From NCBI GenBank assembly GCA_905178155.1, contig CAJINV010000001.1:2718089-2782088 (forward strand): a DNA stretch of 64,000 nt, read 5' to 3'. Position numbers and translations under genes: made by a program. The notes below the pieces were generated by a model that was not told the DNA's origin, ran no database searches, and saw only the letters and a list, made by a program, of their open reading frames with translations. Positions 22,032 to 33,793 of the stretch are shown one piece after another. This DNA is from Amoebophrya sp. A120 (taxonomy: Eukaryota; Sar; Dinophyceae; Syndiniales; Amoebophryaceae). Every line of letters begins with the position of its first letter. Position 1 is the stretch's first letter.

Positions 22032-22976
22032 ATGTTGCCTTTCACCGCCCCGGTCCTTCTTGGCGCGCTAGCGCTTACAATTACGCTGCTCATCGTGATT
22101 CCGCGCCTGTGCGCCGCGCGGTTCTACGACTTTTTGATAATCCGGATGACGCGCGTTTGGTACAAAGAGGTGCTTTCCCGAGTAAACGACGGCGATCACG
22201 TCTTGGACATCGGTGTTGGCACCGCCACGGCTCTGCTCCGGAACAAGGAACTATTGGAGAAAAAGAAACTGCAAGTTTTCGGTGTTGACTACGATCAAGC
22301 GTACATTGATTTGGGGAAACAGCAGCTCCTAGCGACGAAAACGTCGAACCAGGTGCAGCTCACCTGCAGATCGATTTACGACGTCGCGGGCGTTCTGTCG
22401 GACTTCGCAGCAAGTTCTGGTTGCAAGTCCGGGGACCAGCACGACTCAGGAACGAAGAAGAACACCGGTTCATCGATTGCGTCTTCCCCTGGGATGAATA
22501 AAAAGGTAATAATGAAAGACCAAGTAGACGCTAGCCCAGCACTTTCTTCGCCCTCAACCGCCGCTCCCGATGGCGAAACTTTGGAGCAAGACTACGATGA
22601 ATACAAAAACAAGTTCGACGCGGCTTATTTCAGCGGCAGCTTCACCCTGCTTCCGGACCCGGTGGCGGCGTTGCATTTGGCGAGAGACGCTTTCGTGAAG
22701 AAAAACGGGAGGATTTTCATCACGCAAACGTTTCAAAAGCAGCGTTCGCCGATGACCGCTTTGTTAAAACCCTTGTTGAAGTACGTGACGACCATTGATT
22801 TCGGGACTTTGACGTACGAGTCCGATTTGGAAAACATTTTGGAGAAAGCCGGATTGCCAATTCTGTACAATGAGCCAATCCCGAACTCGATCGACACGCG
22901 GTTTCAAGTCGCAAAAATCATCTGTCTCGACTGCGGAGATAGAACGGGGAAAGGGGCGGGTGCGGCGAGGGGGTAG
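22032..22976 (+). CDS. Membrane-anchored class I SAM-dependent methyltransferase
   Basis: 314 aa, single exon. The N-terminal hydrophobic segment (residues ~5-27, VLLGALALTITLLIVIP) is a probable signal anchor. Motif I is VLDIGVGTATAL (~residue 57), followed by VFGVDYDQAYIDLG with the acidic residue that usually contacts the adenosine ribose. Later come FDAAYFSGSFTLLPDP (motif IV/post-region) and GRIFITQTFQ. A polar serine-rich insert interrupts the fold at about 135-190. The C-terminal half resembles small-molecule or lipid-type methyltransferases. The substrate is unknown; fold assignment is good, specific function is not. Confidence 0.8.
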   Translation: MLPFTAPVLLGALALTITLLIVIPRLCAARFYDFLIIRMTRVWYKEVLSRVNDGDHVLDIGVGTATALLRNKELLEKKKLQVFGVDYDQAYIDLGKQQLLATKTSNQVQLTCRSIYDVAGVLSDFAASSGCKSGDQHDSGTKKNTGSSIASSPGMNKKVIMKDQVDASPALSSPSTAAPDGETLEQDYDEYKNKFDAAYFSGSFTLLPDPVAALHLARDAFVKKNGRIFITQTFQKQRSPMTALLKPLLKYVTTIDFGTLTYESDLENILEKAGLPILYNEPIPNSIDTRFQVAKIICLDCGDRTGKGAGAARG

Positions 22977-23749
22977 TCGTGAACTACGTGTTTTGGCTTG
23001 ATGGTTGGCAGCGTCTGTGTGAGAGGTGCTCCTTGCTGGTGCACCTCGTCGCTTGTTTTATTATAGCGAAACGGAGAGGGAAAACGAAAATAAAAATTGG
23101 AAGAAGCGAAAACAAGCAACGGCTTAGCGATCTTTGAAAAGCAAACGAATGGGAAACATGGAGCATGATACTTGCATTGCTGTCTGTCGTGCACAAGAGG
23201 CCGCAATTTTTGATGTTCCTTCGATGCAAAAGTCGAAAATTTTGTATCAGCTAACGCAATAATTGAAAGTGATCACGCAGTGAATTTTTGCGCCGTACTA
23301 GAAGTACTCCCCCAAGAACGACCTGCGAAATCCACAGCGCTTCGAAAATAATTGACAGAAGACCGAAACCCGTTTTGAGCTCTGATTCGATCGTAAGAAA
23401 ACCACAATCGAAAAAGTCCTCGTCAACGCCCTGCACCTCTTTCTTGCAAAACTCGACTTCATTTGAAATTGTATAATCAAATTACTGAACAAGCTGATCA
23501 TTATCGACAGGTACGCATCGCGTCACCCCTCGCTTTTCAATTTTCATACAAACATGATTATGATCTCCTCCCCAGCAGCTTCATCATGTTTCGCACTTCG
23601 ACAGACTGAGCTACGGATCTGTGAATTCTCTCGAAAGTTCCATATCTTTCAACAAAGAAGGAGTTTTTTCTTGTTTCACTTGTAACCAACACAACATCAA
23701 GTTTTGGCCTACTGAATTCTTTTCGCCTTGCAGACGTGAACCAAGAACC
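22977..23749. other. Intergenic region with a strong acceptor-like site
   Basis: No supported gene. The end has a long pyrimidine-rich tract followed by CTTGCAG (AG at 23732-23733), 17 nt before the next ATG. This is typical of a 3' splice site, either of a 5' UTR intron or of a spliced leader. Confidence 0.45.
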
Positions 23750-25314
23750 ATGTCGGCCAAGCAGAAAGAGGCCCTGGCGCGCCTTTATGCGAAGCAGCAG
23801 AAGAAGCCCGCGGGCGACATTGCTCCTGCCGCGCCCGCTGCATCCGAACCTCCCAGCGTGGGTGCCGGACCCGCACCCTCCAGCGCCGATCCCTTCAACC
23901 CGGACAACAAGGATAAATGGCAGCATGATGGGTACCAGAATCAGCAGAAAGGGTACTGGAACGGCAACAAGGGCAAGGGCAAGAACGGGAAGGACGACCG
24001 CGAGAACCCCAGCAGCTTTTTCTGGCGGTACTACGACCCGGACTGCGGCATGGCCAAGGCGGAGTGGGAGCGTGAGCGCAAGCGGAAGCGGCAGGAGCGC
24101 CAGGCCATGGAGTACCTCGCGCAGGCCGAGACTATGGGCAGTCTGGAGCCGAAGGCGGTGTTATGGAGAAAAAAAAGTTTGTCAGAGTTACTAACTTGCA
24201 GGCTTTGCATTACAAATTTTCTCAGCATCACAAACTTTCCTTGTATTGCAGAAACACTAGGGAAATCCCTCATGAAGTTTGGCTGTGATGCATTTTTACG
24301 CATGACAAACAATTTTGTATTGCAAGAATGCGCATGAGTGATCGTGACGAACTTTTTTTCTTCGATAGGTGTCCGATGAGGACTACTGGGCGGCGATCTT
24401 CGCCCGGGAGGAGCGTGAGATCAAGATGAAGAGCATCGACGGGTATCAACCGCAAATATGTCTGAGTCTGGAAAGATGCAAGGTTTGTCATGCTCTACCA
24501 GCATGATTCTCAGGTTTGTCATGCAGATCACCCAAATGCTCAATTTTTCTGTCATGCAGAGCCCCAGTTTCTCATGCAGAATAGACAACACCGCAGAAAC
24601 ATGAACATCTCCAAAACTTGTCATGCTTGGCAGCCAATTGAGGCGTGCTCCTCGTTGTCCAACCACCATCACAAGTTTCCAGACCCAGACATATTTGCAA
24701 TGCATAACGGGAACCTGATCTACGGGAAGATTGTGAAGCGCAAGGAGATGTACGACACGACGGTGGAGTTGCAGTTTGACTACGACAAAAACGCGAAGTT
24801 CAAAAAGAAGACGCGGACCGAGGACCACGATATGCAGCAGCAGCGGAGCAAGATCGAGCTGCCGCAACGGATGCAGCAGTCAGAATTTCTCGGCTGGGGG
24901 CGGTCGTCGAACCGGGCGAAGGGCGACTGGGACCACTTGAGCAAGGACAAGATGAAGGGCGCCATGAACCGGGATCGCGACGACGACAGTCCGCGGTTCG
25001 GGAAATCCAAGGGCAAGGGAAAGCGCGGCGGTTCGCGGTCTCGGTCCCGCGGACGTGGCGACGGAAAGGGAGGCTCGTCCTACGGTGGCGGCGCGTCCTC
25101 GTCTTCGCGACCCTGGGGCGGGGATAGTAACAATTACCGGGGGCGGGGAGACCACTACAACGCGGGTCCCTGGGACGATCGCAAGGGCGGCAAGGGGAAA
25201 GGCGGGTACGGCGACGGTGGCAAGGGGGACAGTAGTTCTTACAGCCGGCCTGCGACAAATCACGACAACGCGCTCGAGAGCCACATGGGCGAAATCACAC
25301 TAGACGATCTGTGA
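23750..25314 (+). CDS. Lys/Gly/Arg-rich protein with RS/RGG-like tail
   Basis: Predicted 361 aa from exons 23750-24161, 24373-24443 and 24712-25314 (1086 nt). Family not recognised. The N-terminus is charged and helical (MSAKQKEALARLYAKQQKK), followed by a proline/alanine linker, a GNKGKGKNGKDD stretch, then FFWRYYDPDCGMAKAEWERERKRKRQERQ. The C-terminal third is rich in G, K, R and S (KGKRGGSRSRSRGRGDGKGG, later GGKGKGGYGDGGKG), the composition of disordered RNA-binding or splicing-associated proteins. A short acidic end (MGEITLDDL) closes it. Both introns are introner-like elements of different families, with a 71-nt coding stretch between them. RNA binding is an inference from composition only. 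Confidence 0.75.
24162..24367 (+). mobile_element. Introner-like element, family E
   Basis: 206 bp. Starts TATGGAGAAAAAAAAG and ends ACTTTTTTTCTTCGATA. The inverted repeat is AGTTTGTCAGAGTTACT against AGTGATCGTGACGAACT. The direct repeat GGTGT is at 24157-24161 and 24368-24372. Excision joins AAG GCG GTG TCC GAT in frame. Related in size and A-run to family C but with a different repeat. Confidence 0.85.
24444..24706 (+). mobile_element. Introner-like element, family A
   Basis: 263 bp. Starts TATCAACCGC and ends TTTGCAATGCATA. Inverted repeats TATGTCTGAGTCTGGAA / TTCCAGACCCAGACATA. The direct repeat ACGGG is at 24439-24443 and 24707-24711. Excision joins ATC GAC GGG AAC CTG in frame. Confidence 0.9.
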
Positions 25315-25997
25315 TGAAGTTTGATAGAGTTTTCTCATTTCTTATTTGAGCGAAACACAAAGCGTTTGTAGCGCGACGAAGGAACAATGCGAATGGCGAC
25401 AAACGAAGTCCTTACCAACCTCTGCGACAATAGAATTCTTGGGCTTGTCGCCACGGAAGAAAAACCTGTTTTGAAGAAGTTTATCCTTGACGAAGCGGTG
25501 TCGACAAAGAAGACCCTTCTAGTGCGTATCCTAACGCAAAGTGAATCTTTGATATTACCTCATTTTGAGAAAACCCTTTAACTAAGGCCCAACCGAACTG
25601 CGTTCGCCCTTCTTTGCGTAAGAATCAATTTTTTATGGTGAAACAACTGTTGAATTGTAGTGCCGTTATTTGATTTCTCGTTCTCCATGTCGAAGGCTTT
25701 CCGTTTCCGTGGTCATTCCGCTTCGTTTCCGAGTGGAGAGTGAAGAAGAGTGTCAAACAATTTCCTTCTGGCAAGGTGGTTGCACTGATGTTGATGATGT
25801 GTCGTCGAAGCAACAAAAGTCTTCTTCCTGAGTGTGACAAACGACGTGCTTCTAGGTTCGGAATGATCTGTTGGAAATTAATTCTTTCGATTTGTTCTTG
25901 TTGTTTCAAAGCAAAGCTACACCTCCTAAACACTGTCGCTGAACCACGGCACTTTATATGAACGAAATAGAGTATCCTGCCCTGGCCCTGCCCAAAA
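25315..25997. other. Intergenic region
   Basis: A 64-codon open frame (25387-25581) has no recognisable features and I do not call it. Otherwise AT-rich, with no structure noticed. Confidence 0.4.
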
Positions 25998-28975
25998 ATG
26001 CCGGTGGCCGCGAGCTCTACGATCTGTAAGCTTGACGTCTCCTCCCAGGCTGTGATCGACCGGTCGGACTCCGATCCGCGGACGATATGCGGCGACAAGA
26101 CGACGAAGAAGCTGAAGCACCTGCACAGTGGCTCGCTTCGCCCGGACCTGGGGCCGTACTTCAAATGCCAGCGGGAGTTGTACGACAGTGGAAAAGTCGC
26201 GCTGAACGTCGAGGAGGACGGCAGCGCGTTCGCGTACTACCCGAACGGCAAGCGGGCGATCTGCGTGTCGCAGGCGCAGAAGGCGCGACGCTTCTCCGCG
26301 ATGTTCTTCGGGAACGAGCAGGGCAGTCCGTGGCTCGGATCCATCAACGAGTGGGGTTTGGGCAAGATCGAGAGTGCGGCAGACGAGGGTGGGAGCATCT
26401 ACCGATTCGTTTCGACCCGCGACGCCGTCTCGGTCACAAAGAAGTCCGCGGAAACCGGAGCCGTTTTGTCCACCGAATCGGTTCCGTGGGCGACCGCGGT
26501 GGATGACAGCAGCTTCCAACGGATCCAGATGCCCGTGGCGGCGTCCTCCACGGGCTCCATCACGCTCCGCGTCTGTTTCAACCGGTTCGCGAAGCACAAG
26601 GCCGAGACCAGCCGCGGGCCGGGCCGCACCGGCGTGCTCGGCAGCCAGCCGCAGACCACGGGCGTCATTCTGGCGGATTTCCGGGCGGAGAAGGTGAAGC
26701 ACACGTTTGTGCTCGGGATCGTGCCGCCGTCATTGTTCGACCCATCTAACGCCGGGCTGGCGCTTTTGCAGATAAAAACGATGCGGCACAGCGACCCACA
26801 GCAGCACGCCGAGGACGTGCGGTTAGAAACCGCGGGGATTCTGGAAAGAACCTCCGCGGCTTTGAGCCGTGCGCAGTCGGATTTGACGACGGCTCTGCCC
26901 GGATCCCCCGCCAAGAAGATGTCAACTAGTACCAGAGGCGGTGGATCCTCGTCCAGCTCCGCGCTGCACCATCAGACGGTGAATGTGGACCCGGTGACGG
27001 GCAGACACCTGTTCGGCACGATCAAGGATAAGTTTGCGGCCGTGACGGGAGCCGCGCCGGTCACAGACCTTGACGGCACATTTGAGAACCTCACGTTGAA
27101 ATTGACGAAAAACCGGGTGGAGTACAACGTAGAGCGAGAGTTGGCGCAAAAGGTGGCGAAGGCAAACCCGACCTTTCCACGACTCGCCGGGTCGATGACG
27201 AACGAGACCACCGGGGAGTCGGCGAAAATTGGGATCAAATACTTGAGTGGAAAGCTCATGCTCGGAGGGGAGTCCAAGTTGAAAGCCAGCAAAGGGATTG
27301 ACGATGGGGTAGGTGGTCCTACCTTTGTGATAAAATGTTTCTCTTCGACGGTTGAACAATTATGAGCATAACGCACATCGACGATGTTGAGGTTTGGGAG
27401 AGCGAGAAATTTGATTTTTCCACGTAACATCGTATACACAGCACAACCGCTGGTTCTATCCCAAGACGGTGCAGACGCTCAGCCACGACGAAATGGAAGA
27501 CGCTTTGACGCGAAGTAAGGCCAAAATGTTTGTCGTGTGTTTTCACGCACCGTGGGATCCCCAGTCGAAGCACGCGGAGAAGCTGATGCAGGTGGCCTGT
27601 GCCTGCGCGAAGAAATTTGAGAAAAGCATCGACTTCGCAATGGTAGACATGGCGGAAAGGGGGGCGCTGATCTCCGACCGAAGGTGCTTACTTGGCAGTC
27701 ACTTTTAGAAGTGTGGAATTATGCAGCGATGTTGATGTACTAGAGACAGCACAGGAAATGCGAATGCCAGTGTAACGACCGCGTTTGGTTTTTTCGTCCA
27801 TCATCATTCACCACTTATACACTTTTATCTTTCATATTCATTTCTATTCACATCAAATCCATCGATGTCCACATCAGGTTCGTCAACGAGCTCGCGCACA
27901 AGTACTCCGTATCCTGATTAAAAACGTCCCCACACCAGAGTCAAGATGGGGATTTTGCAACACAAACCTAGGAGCTTTGGGAGTCACGCATGACAAGTTT
28001 CAGTCCGTAAGGTAGTGCAGGTTAGCAAGGAAAGCCGCATCACAAATCGATCTGCTGATCCTGTTTACAGCATTACAAGTTCCCAAACACGATTGGAAAT
28101 GCCTGTCGTGGGGTTGCGCATCACAAATGTTCCTGTCATGGCAAATCTGCATGACAACTCTGGTGGTCATGGTACAATGGGGGGGAAAGTGTGTCGCATT
28201 TTGTTTAGCATGACAACTCTGGTGTGGGGACGTTTTTACTCAGGATACTCCGTAACTGCCACGCCGTGGCTTCTGGTCTTCAGCAAGGGCGTCCTCATGG
28301 TCTCCAAGAAGATGACGGGTTTTGTCGAGCGCTTGCGGTTCGAGACCTTTGCCAAGCCACGCGCGCTGCTGGTAGAAATCCCCGGCACGGTCGTCGGCGA
28401 GCGCGGCTTTCCCTACGGACCCGAAAACCAGCGGCGCAGCAAGAACGCGCTCGTGCGCGCACAAGTGGACGCGGACCACGCACTCAGCGGAAAGGACGCG
28501 ATGCTCTTGGCGGGACGCATGACGCCACCCTATGGACTCGTGTTCGCGAGCAGCGAAGTAGGATGTCGTTTTTTTTTTGGGCACCTGAATGATTGAATAG
28601 ATAATTTTATTCTCTGTTTTTGAAGAACACGTCGAAATAGTAGCACTAGGCACCGACGACCACATCTTCCCACACGACTCAACCAAGGTGCCTTACTCCG
28701 AGCTGGAGGGCATTCGCGGCATGGTGATGCGGCGCAACCCGGGCTGCCTGTTTTTCCTAATTCACCATGACAAAAAGCACATCGTCTGTCCGGAGACCCA
28801 GCACCGACTGCTCGACAACCCGGCGGGTGTGGATTACGTATTCCGCCGCCCGCTGGCCACGAGCCGCATTCAGTCCGTGCTGGCAGAGCTCACGCACACC
28901 GAGTTCGCCCTTGCGGGGGAGAGCGGACACCAGTTCTGGGATTACTTAAAGCAGCTGCTGGAGCTGAAAACGTAG
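25998..28975 (+). CDS. Multidomain protein: FAM194-like start, thioredoxin-like domain, possible degenerate receiver domain
   Basis: Predicted 746 aa from exons 25998-27308, 27442-27683, 27878-27909, 28253-28558 and 28626-28975 (2241 nt). Around residues 65-115, ELYDSGKVALNVEEDGSAFA plus YYPNGKRAICVS resembles the repeated strand pattern of FAM194-type domains (tentative). At ~460-500, MFVVCFHAPWDPQSKHAEKL resembles a thioredoxin fold, but the CxxC active site is replaced by WDPQSK, so redox catalysis is unlikely. The cis-Pro-like strand is YSVTATPWLLVF. The C-terminal ~170 residues end with NPAGVDYVFRRPLATSRIQS, which recalls the end of a response-regulator receiver domain (AGxDxxLxKP) without its catalytic lysine. 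Introns 27309-27441 and 27684-27877 are GT-AG, the next is an introner, and the last is a short non-canonical one. The role is unknown. Confidence 0.7.
27910..28247 (+). mobile_element. Introner-like element, family B
   Basis: 338 bp. Starts TATCCTGATTAAAAACGTCC and ends GGGGACGTTTTTACTCAGGATA. The left repeat CCCCACACCAGAGTC pairs with ACTCTGGTGTGGGG at the right. The direct repeat CTCCG is at 27905-27909 and 28248-28252. Excision gives AAG TAC TCC GTA ACT GCC in frame, within the thioredoxin-like domain. Confidence 0.92.
28559..28625 (+). other. Short non-canonical intron with GAAG direct repeat
   Basis: The flanking frames only join (AGC GAA GAA CAC GTC) if about 67 nt are removed between two copies of GAAG (28555-28558 and 28622-28625). 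The possible ends are TA-AG, GT-AA or shifted versions. None is GT-AG. No long inverted repeat is visible, so this may be a decayed introner or a separate intron class. Confidence 0.6.
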
Positions 28976-30171
28976 GTTTTGAGAAACTACTGGATCAGGG
29001 AGCAACTGTCAGGAGGAAAGAGGCTACCTCGGTCGAGGGCCAGCCTGACTGCTCAAAGGCCCGAGCCGGACAGGCAGGCCTGACGCAGGAGGACACTGCT
29101 GCGAGGGCGAAGAAGTGAGACGCTCCAGGTGCGTGCGTGCGCGCGTGCGTGCATTCATGTGGAAAGAAGCGCAGCGGCGGCGGCAAACTCAATTCCTGAA
29201 AAGACCAAATGCAATCGTGGGCAGATCTGCTGCTGCGCCTCCTCTGCTGCACAGACAACATTTTCCCACTGCAGTGTTCACAAAAAGCGCTCAATTGCAG
29301 GTACTAAGTAGCGACCTGTTCCGAAAAAGATGTGCAAATGTTATGAGGGAGCTCTAGTAAAATCAACTGCCCCTGTCCACAAAAGGGCTCTCGGCCCACT
29401 TCTTTGCGTTGCTCGTGAAATATCCAGAGAGAAGTCATCTCGCCCTCCGGAGGCGCTCACTGTGCTTTCCACCTATGACATTGGGCAGCTTCATGTGCTT
29501 AAGTACTTCATTTGGAATTTTCTTCCTTCAGGAAATGGCAGTCAATCCAATATGTCTTTCGATCTGGGTCGTTGTTGAGTGCGGTAAACAAAAACGGAAG
29601 TCGTTCTAGTTTTGCGCCTAACAAGTCAAAGTCGTTGTATCGGAGACTCGCACACTACACACCATTCGCATTCCATCGGGGTCGTGCGTGAGCGGCAGGT
29701 CGTGACGCTCAGACCGCTAATATTCGGAAGTAGTTTTCGTTGACGAATCTCTGGGTGTAGTTAGTTGCATGTAAATTAACACATTTTGGAACGTCCCGTC
29801 GTGCAACAAATCCACATGCTTGTAAAGGGTGTGGAAACTGCATTGGCTTCATCAAATCATTTCGTTACCGGATATTCGTTTGGATAGTAACTCGCAGATC
29901 ATAAGATGCGACCAATGTGCTGAACTTGTACAAGGACGTATCATGTGAAGACTCGCTCGACTAAGACGAAGAAACGAAAAGCAAACAAGAAGCGCTACGT
30001 ATGATAGTAAGTAAGTAAGTAAGTGGAAGAAGCTAAAGCTTGAAAACAAGGCTTTCTTTTTTCTTCGGATATCGATGTTGTAGTGCTAGTGGAACTCCAG
30101 GAAGGAGAATAGTTCATACTGTCAACTACAGAAATTTTGGCAGCGTTTTTCATCGTATCCATCGAAGGAAG
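28976..30171. other. Intergenic region
   Basis: About 1.2 kb without a supported gene. It contains alternating GTGCGTGCGC-type sequence near 29130-29150 and a GTAA tetranucleotide run near 30007. No RNA gene was recognised. Confidence 0.5.
30007..30024. repeat. GTAA microsatellite
   Basis: About four tandem copies of GTAA just upstream of the membrane-protein gene. Confidence 0.8.
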
Positions 30172-33041
30172 ATGCGCAACAGGAAGATGCGCAGCAGAAT
30201 GCTGTCGAAGTTCCTTCTTCTTCCGTCTTGGCCAGCATGTTGGTCGTGGTATTCATCCGCTCCAAGAACTTCGGCACTTGTTGGCTTACTCGTTGGCGTC
30301 GCCTCTTCTGCTAATACCGGATCAGAAGATGGGAAAGGCGGGACCACTGACCGTGACGACACGCCACCCGATCTTTTCAACCACGGACCGCAGCAGTCAG
30401 AGTACAAGTACAATTGCATTTTGTCTGCTTTCGAGGACGTATTTGGTATTATTTGCATTTGCTCCGTTTTTTTGCATTTGCATTGATCTTTCAATAAAAA
30501 AAAGTCCGCCAAGGCCAACGGCACGGTGCATGACGAGATCGCAAAAAAACAACGTTTTATTCTCCAGCCATCGCTCCGAACAACCGGAGGACTCGTACGC
30601 CAATCAGCAGCTTCTGGCCACTCGTATGCTTGGTCCACGCACGGCACGCGGTAGCAAAATGAGCGAAAGTAGGCACGAGGAGCAGGACAAAAGCGGGCTT
30701 CTAGAAGAAGCTGCTTCGTACTTCTCGGCCAACGGCAAAGATTTTCTTCAGATCGGCAGGAGCGGCGACAATCAGAACGACGCGCCGCCTTTTGCCTCCC
30801 GTTCCGGAACGCCGCCGCGCGGGGCCCTGGCTGACAGCGCATCCGATGAACACCTCAAACAGGGAGAATCCGGAGCGATGATGGTTGCCGGGACGAGTGG
30901 TGCGCAGTCTGATTCTCCAGGTCGTGGAGGCGAAGTCGAGCTTTCCGTGCAGCAGCAGCTGGCCGAGCTGCGGGCGACCGTGGCGGCGCTAGCAAAGGAA
31001 AACGCAGAGTTACGCAACCATGTCAGAAAAGAAGTGACCGCCATCCGGTTGCAGGTCGAGCAGGGATTCGAGGGCGTGCGCGACTTGCTGGCGTGGTTGG
31101 AAGTAGTACTCGGGGGCGTGGTCAGCTACATACTGTGCAGCTTTCGGATGAAGTACACCTACACCGTATCCTGAACAAAAACGTCCCCACCCCAGAGTTG
31201 TCATGGTGCAAATGCGCAACGATAGAAATGGAGCATTTGTCTTGCGCAGTTGCATGAGACGCATTTCCAGTTGTGTTTTGATATTTATAATCCTGTAAAC
31301 AGGATGGATGAGAAAATGGCTTTCTCATGCGGCTTTCCTTGCCAACCAGCACTACACTGCAGAGGGAAACTTGTCATGCGCAGCTCCCAAAAGCAAAACT
31401 TGGAGACTTGTTTTGTGTTACTAGATTCCCACGTTGACTAAGGGGTGGGGACGTTTTTACACAGGACACACCGCGGTTTTCCTCTGCTGCGGGTATGTCG
31501 CAGTGCTGGTCGGCCTCGTGCTCCCCACTCGCCTCGTTTTCTTTCCGCTAGAGTACGTGGAAGAAAGCAACGAAGGCCCGGAAGATGCGCCCGGACGAGA
31601 AGCGGACGACAGCAACGGGGCGGAAGCGTCGCGGCTACGGGACGAAAAGGGGCGGGGGGCGATGGGCGAGGAGGCGGAAACGAAGTTGCTGCTTCCCTGG
31701 AATTTCGCCTACATGGGGACCCTCTCTTCCGTCACGCAGCAGCAGGCAAGCGGAGAAGGCAAAATCTTTACCGCCTGTATGGTCATTAACGAGGTCTGCG
31801 TGCTGCTGTCCTGCTACACTTCGGTCCTGTACGATAGACCGGACACGGGCGGGTGGGGTACCAGCGGGACCGAGTACCTCAATGTTCCGGCAATTGAGGC
31901 GGATACCGTTGGGAACCATGCGCTTCGCGCCACGTGGCTGATTCTGCCGCGCGTCCTGATGTTGCTGACCGCGACAATCCCGTCGGCGAGTTTTGAGGAC
32001 GAGGAGGAGGAAGGTCCCGGGCATGCGGATGAGCGCATGTCCGAAGCCGAACGCCTCACGCACATGCACGCGAATCGTGGACGGAAATACATGCTGCAGA
32101 TTCATCGAGCAGTTTATCCTCACAGAAAAATACAACTAGCGTGCTGCCAGAAATGTAAAGGAGCAAAGCCAATTCCTAACACTACGCGTACACATAAAAA
32201 GAACCTGTCAGGAGCGAGCCTATGGCCCGGTGCTTCGGATGTGCAAGTAGCGATGTTCTTTTTTATTTGTGGTGTGCAGCTGTAATCTAAATTTTGTTAT
32301 TTTTGCATTTGCTGATGCTGTTGCGTTAGGAATATCTATGACATGCTAGGTGTTTCTTTTCCCTCTCATACGATGCTCCTCGCGATGGCGTTGCTCTTGT
32401 TCTTCGAAACGCGGCAGCTTGTATGGTGCGAAAAGGTGAGCATTCCACAGGTGCTGTTTGCTTGTACGCCGCTACCTGGTGAGTCCGGTACCGGGTTGGT
32501 GCATGAACATGACAGAATCCGGGACAGCCGGTGGCTGTACTTCCCCCGCGCCCTCAGCCTGGTTCTCGGATGGGTGTTCTGCGTCGTTTTTGCGGTTTTG
32601 GCGAACGTGTTGCAGCATTCGGATGCTCGGCAGAGAGGTGCGGCGGCCGGTGGCCGGCTGATGCCGAAATCCACCAGTCTGTTATTGCCGCGGTCCGTCT
32701 ACGTCACGGAAGTGTTGGCCATGCTAACAGTTTACGGCCTACCGTTTTGGCCGATGCTGCTCGCTGCTCTAGAAGATGAGGCACAAGATGGATTGGGATT
32801 GCAAGCTGGCGGCATCGGGAAAGACCCGCTCGGTTCGATCGGAGACAATGTAAACAGATTGTGGGACATGACCTTTTATTGGACGCCAAGCTGCGGTACG
32901 CATGCGGACTTGCTCCAGAAATTTTACAACAGCACCGCCCCGCCATGCGATCCTGACAAAAGCTGGTGGGACCTAGACTGGGAAAGCGGTCATGACCCAG
33001 CGTGGCATGCGCGGTTTAAGGCACGCTTAGGTTTCGAGTAG
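30172..33041 (+). CDS. Multi-pass membrane protein with N-terminal cytosolic coiled region
   Basis: Family not recognised. Exons inferred: 30172-30438 (uncertain), about 30608-31166, 31474-32140 and 32330-33041, about 734 aa. The first exon begins with a basic start and a hydrophobic stretch (SALVGLLVGVASS) that could be a signal sequence. The following region is polar and includes a coiled-coil-like LAELRATVAALAKENAELR. Then come hydrophobic segments: VVLGGVVSYILCSF, VFLCCGYVAVLVGLVLP, IFTACMVINEVCVLLSCY, ATWLILPRVLMLLTA, TMLLAMALLLFFET, LSLVLGWVFCVVFAVLANVL and VLAMLTVYGLPFWPMLLAAL. This makes six or seven membrane spans in the last two thirds. One intron is an introner; 32141-32329 fits GT-AG and joins the frame as CTA GCG AAT. 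The joining of the first exon is the weakest point; it may belong to a separate upstream gene. Confidence 0.6.
31167..31468 (+). mobile_element. Introner-like element, family B, in the membrane-protein gene
   Basis: 302 bp. Starts TATCCTGAACAAAAACGTCC and ends ACGTTTTTACACAGGACA (terminal GGACA instead of GGATA). The direct repeat CACCG is at 31162-31166 and 31469-31473. Excision gives TAC ACC GCG GTT in frame, at the start of a membrane span. Confidence 0.9.
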
Positions 33042-33793
33042 CGCCAGGCCGCTCGGCGTTTCTTCGTTTCTTTAGCACCGCGCAAAGAAAAAAAACTGCA
33101 GGCTGCAATGAACAGATGAGGATTAACAACTCACTTCCTCCACTAAAGTGAAATGACATGTATTTCTCCTCTGCGTCTGTCATTGATTTCGCAATAAGCG
33201 ACGTGTGGCGAGCAGGCGATGGTTCTTATTCCTACAGGCACTCTAATCGAAGTAGAGCACCATTGCTGATGTGCCTCCGCCTTCTGGTCCGGAACCTAAT
33301 GTGCTTCCTGGTCGAGTTGTCGTCCAGGAGTTGTAATTGAATTGTTTTGGATCCACAGTACGGTGGCTGAGGCTGAGGGGAAGAGCGAATGAGTGTCCTT
33401 GAGAGTGTGCAAACGTGCTGGTTGAGTGATTCCCTCAAATAAAGTGCCTGCTCACAACCTACAAACTCCGCCTGCTTGCGCAGTCTCTAAAAGAAAGGAG
33501 GCATTTTTTCGAAAACTATTGCAATCGTTGACTGAGTCATCTGGGCTAGCACGACAAAAGCTTTTTGCCGGATCTACGAACTCATTTTTGCGTAGAGATG
33601 TATCTATCAGGAGAGTTGTGAGGTACATACTAGCAGCTCCCCAGACACTTCTCCTTGCAGAGGACACTACGCCACATAAAATCTACTCGACGTCGACTCA
33701 GACCAGGGGACGTCTCTTGCGAAGCGGGGGAGTGGAATCGACAAGAAAAGACAGCAACAAGAACGACAAAAACCAGTCGTGCAGTGAAACAAA
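33042..33793. other. Intergenic region
   Basis: No supported gene. A CTTGCAG acceptor-like site lies at 33654-33660, about 130 nt before the transporter ATG. Confidence 0.45.
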
